This document shows, piece after piece, positions 1-6,940 of a stretch of 13,500 bases of DNA. Made by a program: the position numbers and the translations under genes. Positions within the stretch are counted from its first letter, which is position 1. Each line of letters begins with the position of its first letter. Origin of the DNA: Desulfobacteraceae bacterium (GTDB taxonomy: Bacteria > Desulfobacterota > DSM-4660 > Desulfatiglandales > Desulfatiglandaceae). The DNA is taken from NCBI GenBank assembly GCA_030611815.1, contig JAUWPC010000050.1:1-13500 (forward strand), read 5' to 3'. The notes beneath the pieces are model-generated. The model was not told the origin of the DNA. It saw only the letters and a list, made by a program, of their open reading frames with translations, and made no database searches.

Positions 1-330
1 AAAGAGGCGGCAGGCCGTGGGACGGTCATTATAAATCGTGCAACCGTCAGGACCTACAAAGGGGCATATTCCTTCCTCATCCCCCATCTTGACAGATAAG
101 ATAGGGAACCCGGATTTGGGGTCCAATCGGTAAAGCGTATATCCTTCAAGGAAATCATCAGAGTGAAGGTTGAGGGCTTTCCTCATTTTGACGATATCGT
201 AAGGGGTCAGGGGGAGATGCTTATTCCGGCAGCAGCGGTTAAAACATGAAAGACGGCTGTGACATGAAAAGCTGAAGGTGTCAGTCAGGCCCAGCCGCTT
301 TTCAGCCGGAGGTGGCGTATCTAAGAACAT
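1..330 (-). CDS. YkgJ-family cysteine-cluster protein (C-terminus cut by window edge)
   Basis: This reading frame runs off the left edge; 110 residues are visible. Seven cysteines stand out: C23, C29, C33, C34, then C89, C97 and C107. The segments CFNRCC and, later, GCTIYNDRPTACR match the layout of the YkgJ / UPF0153 family (Pfam CxxCxxCC), thought to bind zinc or an Fe-S cluster; its biochemical role is unknown. No signal peptide or membrane segment is visible, so it is probably cytoplasmic. The start chosen is the ATG at 330, preceded by AAAGGAAA about 5 nt away. The frame stays open further upstream with only TTG starts, so a longer form is not excluded. It is divergent from rnc, with a 387-nt gap. 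Family assignment is fairly sure; function is not. Confidence 0.8.
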   Translation of the reverse strand, partial: MFLDTPPPAEKRLGLTDTFSFSCHSRLSCFNRCCRNKHLPLTPYDIVKMRKALNLHSDDFLEGYTLYRLDPKSGFPILSVKMGDEEGICPFVGPDGCTIYNDRPTACRLF

Positions 331-572
331 GGCATTTCCTTTCAAATTCCGGATGCTCCTTAGTCCCTTTCCAAACCGTCCTCCAGGGCACAAAGTGATG
401 CATCGTCGATTCCCCCGCAACTTCTTTTCGTCCAAGATGTTTGAGGATTTTTTCTTAAAAGAACCCTTTTGTTTCGGGTCAAAAGCCAGGAAAGAAAAGG
501 ATCAAAAGGGTTTCGATGCCCGTTTTTACTAACAAATGCCGGTGTGTATGTCAAACAGAGGGTTTTCTGAGC

Positions 573-601
573 TTGAAAATGGGGCCGGGGTTGTATAGAA
601 T
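573..601 (+). promoter_or_regulatory. Candidate sigma-70 promoter for rnc operon
   Basis: TTGAAA (573-578), a 17-nt spacer, then TAGAAT (596-601). Spacing is ideal, with four of six consensus bases in the -35 box and five of six in the -10 box. It would give a leader of about 110 nt containing the GC palindromes before the rnc start. Found by eye only. Confidence 0.4.
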
Positions 602-639
602 TTAAGAAAGGGCTGCTGGTCGAAGATCCCGTTTTTAAG

Positions 640-673
640 CGGGAATGCTGGATATCCCGCTGCGGCGGGACAA
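640..673. repeat. GC-rich palindrome cluster, TCCCGC/GCGGGA family
   Basis: TCCCGC (655-660) and GCGGGA (665-670) form a 6-bp stem with a 4-nt loop. A second GCGGGA at 640-645 can pair with the same TCCCGC, so two hairpins exclude each other. The pattern ATCCCGCT, 2 nt, GGCGGGACAA recurs at 5126-5147 with 4 nt in the middle, which suggests a dispersed repeat rather than a local regulatory stem. It would lie in the rnc leader if the promoter at 573-601 is used. Confidence 0.5.
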
Positions 674-717
674 TCCTTGGCGCTTACAAGAACTCTATAC
701 ATTTTAGAAGTTGAGCT

Positions 718-1416
718 ATGAAGACCGATAAATTTGAGAGTCTCGACAAAAAATTGGGTTATACCTTCAAGAACCCTGAATTGCTCATCCACTCATTTTG
801 CCATTCCTCTTATGTGAATGAACAGATCGATTCAAGCCTGAAGGATAACGAGCGGCTCGAGTTTTTGGGTGACGCCGTGCTTGATCTGGCGATCAGTCAT
901 ATTCTGATGCTCCGTTTTAAGGATGCCACGGAGGGAGATCTGTCGAAGTTCAGGGCCGTGGTGGTCGACGAGGCAGGCCTCTACGAGGTTGCCCTGAGAT
1001 TGGGATTGGGTGAGTATCTGCTTTTGGGGAAAGGGGAGGAACAGAGTCGCGGCAGGGAAAAACCTTCCATCCTTGCCGATACAACTGAGGCGCTTATCGG
1101 GGCAATCTATTTGGATGCAGGGTTTGATAAAGCAATGGAAATAATAAAGGGGCTATTTTCCTCTTTGTTAGAAAGGGTGGGGACCGGGGAATTGGTCCAT
1201 GATTTTAAGAGTCTGCTCCAAGAGTATAGCCAGCAGAGCTGTAAAACCTTGCCGAAATACCGGCTAATAAAAGAGACCGGCCCGGCCCATGACAGGTCCT
1301 TTCAGGTGGCATTGAGCCTTAAGGGAGAGGTATTGGCGGAGGGGGAGGGAAGGAGTAAGAAGGAGGCTGAACAGAATGCGGCCCGTGAGGCCTTTTTCTA
1401 TCTGAAAGAGAATTGA
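718..1416 (+). CDS. rnc: Ribonuclease III
   Basis: Double-strand-specific endoribonuclease that processes rRNA precursors and structured mRNAs in the cytoplasm. The 232 residues match the usual length of about 225-235. The family signature NERLEFLGDAV is at residues 44-54. The acidic metal-binding residues appear present: E45, E48 and D52 in the signature, E72, and D121 and E124 in ADTTEALIGA. The nuclease domain covers roughly 8-155, and the C-terminal double-stranded RNA-binding domain roughly 160-230, ending in the typical KKEAEQNAAREA helix. The ATG at 718 gives a normal N-terminus; the ribosome-binding site (AGAAG, about 10 nt upstream) is weak. The stop codon overlaps the TTG start of the next gene, so it heads a translationally coupled rnc, radical SAM, era operon. 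Confidence 0.97.
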   Translation: MKTDKFESLDKKLGYTFKNPELLIHSFCHSSYVNEQIDSSLKDNERLEFLGDAVLDLAISHILMLRFKDATEGDLSKFRAVVVDEAGLYEVALRLGLGEYLLLGKGEEQSRGREKPSILADTTEALIGAIYLDAGFDKAMEIIKGLFSSLLERVGTGELVHDFKSLLQEYSQQSCKTLPKYRLIKETGPAHDRSFQVALSLKGEVLAEGEGRSKKEAEQNAAREAFFYLKEN

Positions 1417-2432
1417 AACCTCTAATTATACCGATTTTCATTTCACACAGCGGCTGTCCGCATCGATGCATCTTCTGTGATCAGGAAAAGATAACCTCTC
1501 AATCGGTCCGGCCGGTTGGGAGCGATTATGTAAGGGAGGTCCTGGAGAAGGCAGTAAGTTCAAGGCGGTTTGATATAAGGCGAAACCCCGAAGTTGCCTT
1601 TTATGGCGGGACGTTTACCGGTCTTCCAAAGGAACGGATAAAGATGCTATTAGAAGCGGTCGCTCCTTATATCAGAGATCGGCTTATTAGCTCCATAAGG
1701 GTTTCAACACGACCCGATTTTATCGACGAAGAACGTCTAAAAATAATGAAGGCCTTCCATGTGAGCACGGTTGAGTTGGGGGTTCAATCGTTGGATGAGG
1801 ACGTCCTTTTAATGGCTCGAAGGGGACATACGGCGGGAGATGTTATAAGGGCGGTTCAGATGCTGAAGAGGAGCGGGTTCAAGGTGGGTATCCAGCTAAT
1901 GCCCGGCCTGCCAGGTGATTCCGAAGAGAGATTCCGCGCTACTATCGAAAAAGTCATAGGCTTAGGTCCGGACATGGTTCGTCTTTATCCTGCCTTAGTC
2001 ATCGAGGGAACAGGACTTGCCCGGATGTACGAAGAGGGAAGTTATCGACCGTTGACGCTCGAAGAGGGGGTGGACCTCTGCGCTCAGGGTGTTGCCCGCT
2101 TAGAGACAAATGGGATCCCGGTTATCAGAATAGGGCTCATGAGTTCTCCATCACTGCTCGAAGAGAGGCGGATTGTCTCAGGACCGTGGCACCCGGCCTT
2201 TGGGCTTTTGGTACGTTCAGCCATACATCAGAAGGCGATAGAGTCTGATCTGCCGGCCCCTGGAACTGCAAAGCGGATAAGGATATTTGCTCCAGAGAGA
2301 GAGATCTCCCTGATAAGAGGATATAAGAACCGGGGTATCAGGATAATTGAAGAGAAAACAGGCGCAGAAGTCCTTGGAATAACGGTTGACGATACTCTCC
2401 CGGGAGGGAGGGTCAGGATTGAAAAGAAATGA
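1413..2432 (+). CDS. Elp3-like radical SAM protein
   Basis: A 339-residue radical SAM enzyme. The cluster-binding motif is CPHRCIFC (C15, C19, C22, spacing CX3CX2C). Other landmarks are FYGGTFTGLP (63-70 region), STRPDFI (98-104), VELGVQSLDE (120-129), RRGHT (136-140) and GIQLMPGLPGDS (159-170). These are the blocks shared with the radical SAM half of Elp3, the tRNA wobble-uridine modification enzyme, but there is no C-terminal acetyltransferase domain; a short radical-SAM C-terminal extension covers roughly 235-339. The start is TTG at 1413, overlapping the rnc stop by 4 nt and preceded by GAAAGAG. The stop overlaps the era ATG in the same way. The substrate is unknown. The operon position suggests RNA modification or ribosome maturation, which is inference. 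It could also be annotated as a generic COG1243-like oxidoreductase. Confidence 0.88.
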   Translation: MKPLIIPIFISHSGCPHRCIFCDQEKITSQSVRPVGSDYVREVLEKAVSSRRFDIRRNPEVAFYGGTFTGLPKERIKMLLEAVAPYIRDRLISSIRVSTRPDFIDEERLKIMKAFHVSTVELGVQSLDEDVLLMARRGHTAGDVIRAVQMLKRSGFKVGIQLMPGLPGDSEERFRATIEKVIGLGPDMVRLYPALVIEGTGLARMYEEGSYRPLTLEEGVDLCAQGVARLETNGIPVIRIGLMSSPSLLEERRIVSGPWHPAFGLLVRSAIHQKAIESDLPAPGTAKRIRIFAPEREISLIRGYKNRGIRIIEEKTGAEVLGITVDDTLPGGRVRIEKK

Positions 2433-3313
2433 CTTTTTTGTCGGGTTATATAGCAATTATCGGCCCGCCCAATGTGGGTAAATCGACCCTTTTGAACCGG
2501 ATTTTGGGCAAAAAGCTGGCCATTGTGTCCCCACGACCGCAGACGACTCGGAACCGCATCCTGGGGATATATAACGGGGATGATTTTCAAATGGTGTTTA
2601 TGGACACGCCCGGGATCCATCACACCAGAACGGCCCTTCACAGGAGCATGGTGGCATCTGCGTTCGCGGCATTTCACGAGGTTGATATCATAATGGTCAT
2701 GATTGAAACGGGCTCCGGGGATGATCCTGAAATCCCAGCTATCTTGAACAATCTTAGAGGGATGGAGAAACCGTGCCTTCTGCTCATCAACAAGATCGAT
2801 AAGGGGTCAAAGGAAAAGCTCTTACCCATTATTGCGGATTATGGGACAAGATACCCCTTTGATGCAATCATACCAATCTCTGCCTTAGAGGGAGATGGTG
2901 TACCCATGCTCCTTGACGAGCTAAAATCAAGATTAGAACCCGGACCTCAATTTTTTCCTGAAGAGATGGAGACTGACCAGACAGAGAGTTTCCTGATATC
3001 AGAGATTATTCGGGAAAAAATCTATTATCATATGAAGCAGGAATTGCCATATTCGTCTGCCGTGACCGTGGAAAAAATAGATGACAATTCCAAGAAGGGA
3101 CTTCTCTCCATTTCGGCCCGTATCCACGTGGAGACAGATTCCCAGAAAGGAATTTTTATTGGCAGGGCTGGGAGAATGATCAAGGCAATAGGACGATCAG
3201 CCCGATTAGAGTTAGAGCAGATTTTCGGAGTGCGTGTTTACATTGACCTGATGGTCAGGGTGGAGAAGAATTGGAGCAGGGACAGTAGGGCCTTGAGGCG
3301 GTTAGGGTATTAG
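2429..3313 (+). CDS. era: GTPase Era
   Basis: Essential-type GTPase that binds the 3' end of 16S rRNA and helps assemble the 30S subunit. The 294 residues fit the family (about 295-300). G motifs read in order: G1 GPPNVGKST (12-20), G2 at the TTRNRI segment (T39, T40), G3 DTPG (59-62), G4 NKID (121-124), G5 SAL (151-153). The C-terminal KH RNA-binding domain includes KGIFIGRAGRMIKAIG (230-245). The ATG at 2429 overlaps the stop of the radical SAM gene (ATGA), so translation is probably coupled. It is the last gene of the operon, followed about 130 nt later by a strong terminator. All functional motifs are intact. Confidence 0.98.
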   Translation: MTFLSGYIAIIGPPNVGKSTLLNRILGKKLAIVSPRPQTTRNRILGIYNGDDFQMVFMDTPGIHHTRTALHRSMVASAFAAFHEVDIIMVMIETGSGDDPEIPAILNNLRGMEKPCLLLINKIDKGSKEKLLPIIADYGTRYPFDAIIPISALEGDGVPMLLDELKSRLEPGPQFFPEEMETDQTESFLISEIIREKIYYHMKQELPYSSAVTVEKIDDNSKKGLLSISARIHVETDSQKGIFIGRAGRMIKAIGRSARLELEQIFGVRVYIDLMVRVEKNWSRDSRALRRLGY

Positions 3314-3445
3314 ACAGTTAACATATAAAGTGCCTAAAGTTAAGGAACTTCGTGACTTTTTTAAAAAGACGGGCGGCATCTTTTTTCTTTGCGAGCTTTG
3401 CGAGAGACCTTTTTGGTTCAGGTTTATCTGGGATAAGGATGGCCT

Positions 3446-3484
3446 AAAAAAAACCAACCCCGCATTGCGAGGTTGGTTTTTTAG
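3446..3484. terminator. Bidirectional rho-independent terminator
   Basis: The stem pairs AAAAAACCAACC with GGTTGGTTTTTT; inside it CGC/GCG (3461-3463 with 3467-3469) closes an ATT loop. Six T follow the plus-strand stem, and the A run on the left gives a T run on the minus strand, so it can stop transcripts from era (+) and from the converging sigma-54 regulator gene (-). Confidence 0.9.
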
Positions 3485-3638
3485 GAGGAAAGAGTAATTG
3501 AGTGACTCTGTGCCTTAATATCAATGCAAAAGGCTTGCCAAAAAAGATACAGCCAGGCGCTTAACGTGTAACTGACTGTTTTCAAAGAATATTTTCCCGA
3601 AGTCGAACAATCGAAGCCTCTTGCTACTTCTTTCCAGA

Positions 3639-3654
3639 GTACAATATTTTGTAC
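3639..3654. repeat. GTACAA/TTGTAC palindrome
   Basis: GTACAA (3639-3644) and TTGTAC (3649-3654) are perfect inverted halves separated by TATT. The half-site recurs nearby as GGTACAAAA (3715 region) and TTTTGTAC (3745 region, in the 3' end of the regulator gene). It lies downstream of the minus-strand operon, where an operator is not expected; its role is unknown. Confidence 0.35.
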
Positions 3655-3733
3655 CAAAAAATGGCCCCGGATTGACTTCCCGGCGTAACTACCTTAAATT
3701 ATGACATAAATATCGGTACAAAACTTTTTACCA

Positions 3734-5098
3734 TTAAACGATGATTTTGTACTTCTTCATCTTGTGCTGGATAAGGCTTTTTGTGATCCCCAAGTTCTTT
3801 GCCGCATGCGCTTGGACATTATTAGATTGGGCCAAGGCCCTTCTTACAAGCCTTTCCTCAATCTCCTCTAAAGCCTTCTGCAGGGGTACATTGGGCGGGA
3901 TAAATCTTTCCACGTCAAATTCGGTTTTTGCACCGGTCAGTTGCTCGGGAAGAACATCAATTGTGATTGTCTCCCCCGAATTGAGTACCATGGCCCTCTC
4001 GATGACATTTTCCAGTTCTCTTATATTTCCGGGCCAGGGATAAGAGTAAAAGGCTTTCCAGACCTCCGGGCTCAACTCTATTTTCTTTTCTTTTCCGTTA
4101 TTTTGAAATTTTTTGATAAAATGCCTCACAAGGAGCGGGATGTCATCAATTCTTTCCTGCAATGAAGGGACATCTATATGGATTACATTGAGGCGGTAGT
4201 AAAGATCCTCACGAAAAGCCCCGTTACTAACATCCACATTGATGTTTCTGTTTGAGGCAGAAAGGACCCGGACATCTACCTTGATGGTTCTGGTGCCCCC
4301 CACCCTCTCGAATTCCATCTCCTGCAGGACTCTCAAGAGTTTTACCTGAAGAGAGGGGGGCATCTCTCCCACCTCGTCCAAGAAAAGGGTCCCCTCATCG
4401 GCTAATTCAAATCGTCCCTTTTTCATGGCCACTGCTCCTGTAAATGCCCCTTTCTCATGCCCAAAGAGTTCACTCTCTAAGAGGGTTTCTGTCAACGCAC
4501 CGCAATTGATAGAAATAAACGGCCGGTCCTTCCTTGGGCCCTGGTAGTGGATGGCCTTGGCTACCAGTTCCTTGCCGGTCCCGGAAGATCCGGTAATAAG
4601 CACGGATGCCTTTGACCGGGAGACCTTATCTATGAGGTCGTAGACCTTGAGCACCGGTTTGCTCTTGCCAATCATGTTCCCATATCTGTAGCGGTCTGAA
4701 AGGGCCTCTGTCAAAAGCCTGTTTTCCTTGACAAGCCGGTAGTTCTCTAAGGCCTTTTTTATGGTTTGCTTAATCTGTTCATTTTCAAAAGGTTTCTCAA
4801 TATAATCATAGGCATGCTTTTTCATGGCCTCCACGGCCATTTCGATAGTCCCAAACGCGGTCATCATGATAACCGGAAGCTCCGGTTTGGTTTTCTTACA
4901 CTCCTCCAAAAGATCCATCCCGCTCATTCCGGGCATTTTCATATCCGTAATAACCAAGTCGAGGTCTGCCTCGCGAACCGTGGCAAGCGCAGCCTTGGCG
5001 TCATTGGCAGTGACTATCTCATAGCCTTCCGCGCCTAAGAGGGCCTCAAGGACCACGAGATAGTTTTTTTCATCATCTACAATCAGGATTGTTTCCAT
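3734..5098 (-). CDS. NtrC-family sigma-54-dependent response regulator
   Basis: A 454-residue activator of sigma-54 promoters, presumably phosphorylated by the kinase encoded just upstream. The receiver domain (1-120) has D8/D9, phospho-acceptor D52 in TDMKMPG, T80 and K102. The AAA+ domain (about 140-370) has Walker A GSSGTGKE (170-177), the sigma-54 contact loop GAFTGA (217-222), Walker B GTLFLDE (236-242) and arginine-finger candidates R296 and R302. A Fis-type helix-turn-helix is at the C-terminus (about 425-450, VQAHAAKNLGITKSLIQHKM). Length is normal for the class. The ATG at 5098 has GGAG about 8-10 nt upstream. It follows the kinase gene by 61 nt on the same strand. The overall form resembles AtoC/ZraR-type regulators, but the target genes cannot be read from the sequence. 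No GG-N10-GC sigma-54 promoter was recognised in the window. Confidence 0.94.
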   Translation of the reverse strand: METILIVDDEKNYLVVLEALLGAEGYEIVTANDAKAALATVREADLDLVITDMKMPGMSGMDLLEECKKTKPELPVIMMTAFGTIEMAVEAMKKHAYDYIEKPFENEQIKQTIKKALENYRLVKENRLLTEALSDRYRYGNMIGKSKPVLKVYDLIDKVSRSKASVLITGSSGTGKELVAKAIHYQGPRKDRPFISINCGALTETLLESELFGHEKGAFTGAVAMKKGRFELADEGTLFLDEVGEMPPSLQVKLLRVLQEMEFERVGGTRTIKVDVRVLSASNRNINVDVSNGAFREDLYYRLNVIHIDVPSLQERIDDIPLLVRHFIKKFQNNGKEKKIELSPEVWKAFYSYPWPGNIRELENVIERAMVLNSGETITIDVLPEQLTGAKTEFDVERFIPPNVPLQKALEEIEERLVRRALAQSNNVQAHAAKNLGITKSLIQHKMKKYKIIV

Positions 5099-5125
5099 GA
5101 GCCATGCTCCAAAATCCGAAACCCC

Positions 5126-5147
5126 ATCCCGCTAATTGGCGGGACAA
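5126..5147. repeat. Second TCCCGC/GCGGGA palindrome copy
   Basis: ATCCCGCT (5126-5133), AATT, GGCGGGACAA (5138-5147): a 6-bp stem, TCCCGC with GCGGGA, and a 6-nt loop. It sits in the 61-nt gap between the kinase and regulator genes, so it would be in their shared mRNA. It is the same pattern as 654-673. Confidence 0.55.
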
Positions 5148-5159
5148 AAACCAAAACTC

Positions 5160-6608
5160 TCACTCCTTTGGCAGCTTGATCATAACCCTTGTTCCCGGGC
5201 CTTCTCCTTCAGGAGGCTCTCCCTGGTTCTTCTCTATCCATATCTCTCCCTTATGGCCTTCAATAAGTTTTCTTACGATTGAAAGGCCGAGCCCGCTACC
5301 GGTTTCCTTGGTGCTGAAAAAGGGATTAAAGATTTTCTTCAGGTTTTTTTCACTGATTCCGCTTCCGTTATCCGCAATGGCTACCAAATAGTAACCGTCC
5401 TCCTCCTCCACATTGACCGTAATAGCCCCCCCGTTTTCCATGGATTGGACGGCATTTACAAAGATATTAAGGAACGACCTGTACAGCAGTTGGGGGTCTG
5501 CCCGTAGTTTCAAGGAGCGCTGGTTCAGATTATCATGAAGGGAAATGCCCTTTTTATCAAGTTCAGGCTGCAGGAACAGGATATTTTTCTTGAGGATTTC
5601 ATTAAGAAAGCAGTCCTGGAAGTTCGGCTCCTCGGGCCGGGCAAAGTCCAGGAACTCAGTGACAATGTTATTCAGCCTGCTTGATTCTTCTATAATGAGC
5701 CCGGTCAACTTGGCCTTGGATTCGTGGGAGTCGGGCATGGAACCCAACAGTTCCGCGGTGCTTCTGATAATTCCCAAAGGGTTTCTGATCTCATGGGAGA
5801 CACCCGCAACCATTTCACCTAAGGCGGCTAAGCGTTCGGCATGGTTCAACTGGGCCGCGAGTTCTCTTTGCTCTTTAGCCCTTTCCTCTATGATCCTCTC
5901 CGCCTTGTGGACGATAAAGAGAAGGGCTATGAATATCATACCCATAATGAGGATAGAAAGCCCGAATATGAGATACTGAAATTTGATAAGCGACTTGTAT
6001 TCCTGAGTGAGGTCCTGAATTAATTCAAAGACACCCAGGACATATCCCGTGTCGCCGATAAAAGGGCCTATCCCCGTGAACGGGATATAGGTCCTCAATT
6101 TTTTCTCGCCCCCCATCTTCTCTATGCCAAGACCCCAAAGAGCAGTCCCCCCGGTGATAAGCCGTGAAGAGTTTTCTCCTTGAACCGCCTTTTTGTACCC
6201 GAGGCTCTCTCTTATTTTTTTGCCTACGAGACTGGGATCCGTACTATAGGCAATCACTCCTTTGTTGATATCATAAATATTCACCAGGTCAATCTTGAAG
6301 CTATGGGTCGTGTTTTTTACGATACGATCCATCCATTCATACTGAAATTTCTCCCTCAGCCTGATTTTTCCGAATTGTCTGGTGACAGGAAGCACAAAAT
6401 TTTGAAATACCTGATGATTCAGGTTTTCACCCAGGAGTAATGCATAATTTTCGTAGCTTTTCATCAGGATATCTTTTGCCTTTTGGGAGATGACCATTGA
6501 AAAGGGGAAACTAAATATAATCAAAACGATAAAGCTCGCATAGGCAAAAAACTTTACAAGCCGGAATTGCCTTCCATTCCTCTTAGTATGTCTTTGGTGA
6601 GATGTCAT
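5160..6608 (-). CDS. Membrane sensor histidine kinase
   Basis: A 482-residue inner-membrane kinase, partner of the sigma-54 regulator 61 nt downstream. After a basic N-terminus come membrane segment 1 (about 20-40), a periplasmic sensor region (about 41-205; VNIYDINKGVIAYSTDPSLV resembles a Cache-like fold) and membrane segment 2 (about 211-234). A short coiled region leads into the dimerisation domain with phospho-acceptor H272 in SHEIRNPLG. The ATPase domain shows the N box (N381, N385), DNGSG (413-417), the F box around NPFFSTK (428-434) and GLGLSIV (439-445). All catalytic boxes are intact. The start is ATG at 6608; there is no Shine-Dalgarno sequence, because a heptamer array (6613-6640) lies directly upstream. 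It is divergent from mpl. The ligand is unknown. It resembles ZraS/AtoS-type kinases in architecture. Confidence 0.93.
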   Translation of the reverse strand: MTSHQRHTKRNGRQFRLVKFFAYASFIVLIIFSFPFSMVISQKAKDILMKSYENYALLLGENLNHQVFQNFVLPVTRQFGKIRLREKFQYEWMDRIVKNTTHSFKIDLVNIYDINKGVIAYSTDPSLVGKKIRESLGYKKAVQGENSSRLITGGTALWGLGIEKMGGEKKLRTYIPFTGIGPFIGDTGYVLGVFELIQDLTQEYKSLIKFQYLIFGLSILIMGMIFIALLFIVHKAERIIEERAKEQRELAAQLNHAERLAALGEMVAGVSHEIRNPLGIIRSTAELLGSMPDSHESKAKLTGLIIEESSRLNNIVTEFLDFARPEEPNFQDCFLNEILKKNILFLQPELDKKGISLHDNLNQRSLKLRADPQLLYRSFLNIFVNAVQSMENGGAITVNVEEEDGYYLVAIADNGSGISEKNLKKIFNPFFSTKETGSGLGLSIVRKLIEGHKGEIWIEKNQGEPPEGEGPGTRVMIKLPKE

Positions 6609-6612
6609 ATTT

Positions 6613-6640
6613 CAAGTTTGGAGTTTGAAGTTTAAAGTTT
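6613..6640. repeat. Heptamer tandem array (RAAGTTT x4)
   Basis: Four contiguous 7-nt units on the plus strand: CAAGTTT, GGAGTTT, GAAGTTT, AAAGTTT. In the kinase mRNA they read as AAACTTY repeats ending 4 nt before the start codon, where a Shine-Dalgarno would normally be. Confidence 0.85.
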
Positions 6641-6673
6641 ATCCGGCGTGCCGCGGGGCTCACGGTTCAGGGG

Positions 6674-6702
6674 TTGACAATGCTTGCTTCATTTTATTTT
6701 AT
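6674..6702 (+). promoter_or_regulatory. Candidate sigma-70 promoter toward mpl
   Basis: A perfect -35 box, TTGACA (6674-6679), a 17-nt spacer, and a weaker -10 box, TTTTAT (6697-6702, four of six). It would give a leader of roughly 230 nt before mpl, containing the hexamer hairpin element at 6745-6841. Its -10 region overlaps that of the opposing kinase promoter. Confidence 0.4.
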
Positions 6703-6725
6703 TCTTTAAAGTGGGCTGGAGTCAA
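6696..6725 (-). promoter_or_regulatory. Candidate sigma-70 promoter for kinase/regulator operon
   Basis: On the minus strand, TTGACT (6725-6720), an 18-nt spacer, TAAAAT (6701-6696); each box matches five of six consensus bases. Initiation near 6689 would give a leader of about 80 nt ending in the AAACTTY heptamer array. Confidence 0.45.
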
Positions 6726-6744
6726 TAGATTACCAAAAAGCGCA

Positions 6745-6841
6745 TCATAATCTTAATCGTACTCATAATCATAATCGTATTGAGTAAGATTAGGATTATG
6801 ATTAAGATTATGAAATGTACCAGCTATCTCATCCCTTAACC
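6745..6841. repeat. TAATC hexamer hairpin element, copy 1
   Basis: The left part is built of 6-nt units TAATCN. CATAATCTTAATC (6746-6758) is a perfect 13-bp inverted match to GATTAAGATTATG (6800-6812), with an inner ACTCA/TGAGT pair (6761-6765, 6781-6785). Copy 2 at 13235-13311 shares a 17-nt identical left end (from 6745), the GATTAGGATTAYGATTA run, the following GAAATG, and a 17-nt tail (6825-6841) at 14 of 17 positions, so homology extends beyond the hexamers. Confidence 0.8.
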
Positions 6842-6843
6842 TC

Positions 6844-6865
6844 TGAACCCTGAACCTTTGAACCC
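6844..6865. repeat. TGAACCC heptamer array
   Basis: TGAACCC (6844-6850), TGAACCT (6851-6857), one extra T, TGAACCC (6859-6865). AACCTCTGAACC at 6838-6849 is also an inverted match (11 of 12) to GGTTCAGGGGTT at 6664-6675 across the hairpin element. Confidence 0.65.
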
Positions 6866-6940
6866 GTGAGCGGCTACTAAATTTCTTGTGCTTTCTGCTC
6901 AAGATTTAATTGTTGACTGTCCAAAGGGGGTAATTCGATC

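Larger units (their letters stand above)
331..717. other. Intergenic region between divergent ykgJ-like gene and rnc
   Basis: There is no convincing gene in these 387 nt. They hold a 10-bp inverted repeat, AACCCTTTTG at 462-471 and CAAAAGGGTT at 503-512 with a 31-nt loop, a candidate plus-strand promoter near 573-601, and a cluster of GC-rich palindromes at 640-673. Short frames here lack ribosome-binding sites and any family resemblance. Confidence 0.6.
3314..3733. other. Convergent intergenic region, era / sigma-54 regulator
   Basis: These 420 nt hold no gene I can support. They include a perfect 9-nt tandem pair, CTTTGCGAG twice at 3387-3404, the terminator at 3446-3484, and a palindrome at 3639-3654. 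The gap between the era stop and the terminator is AT-rich and looks non-coding. Confidence 0.6.

Noticed and set aside
278..532. Plus-strand frame of 84 codons before rnc
   Set aside because: It overlaps the ykgJ-like gene on the other strand, has no family resemblance, and has a composition typical of non-coding sequence.
3639..3654. Operator for the sigma-54 regulator
   Set aside because: The palindrome lies beyond the 3' end of that gene and of era, not at a promoter, so an operator role is not supported; kept only as a repeat.
3734..6608. Naming the kinase and regulator ntrB/ntrC or zraS/zraR
   Set aside because: The domain layout fits the class, but no glnA, zinc gene or other target lies nearby to justify a specific symbol.
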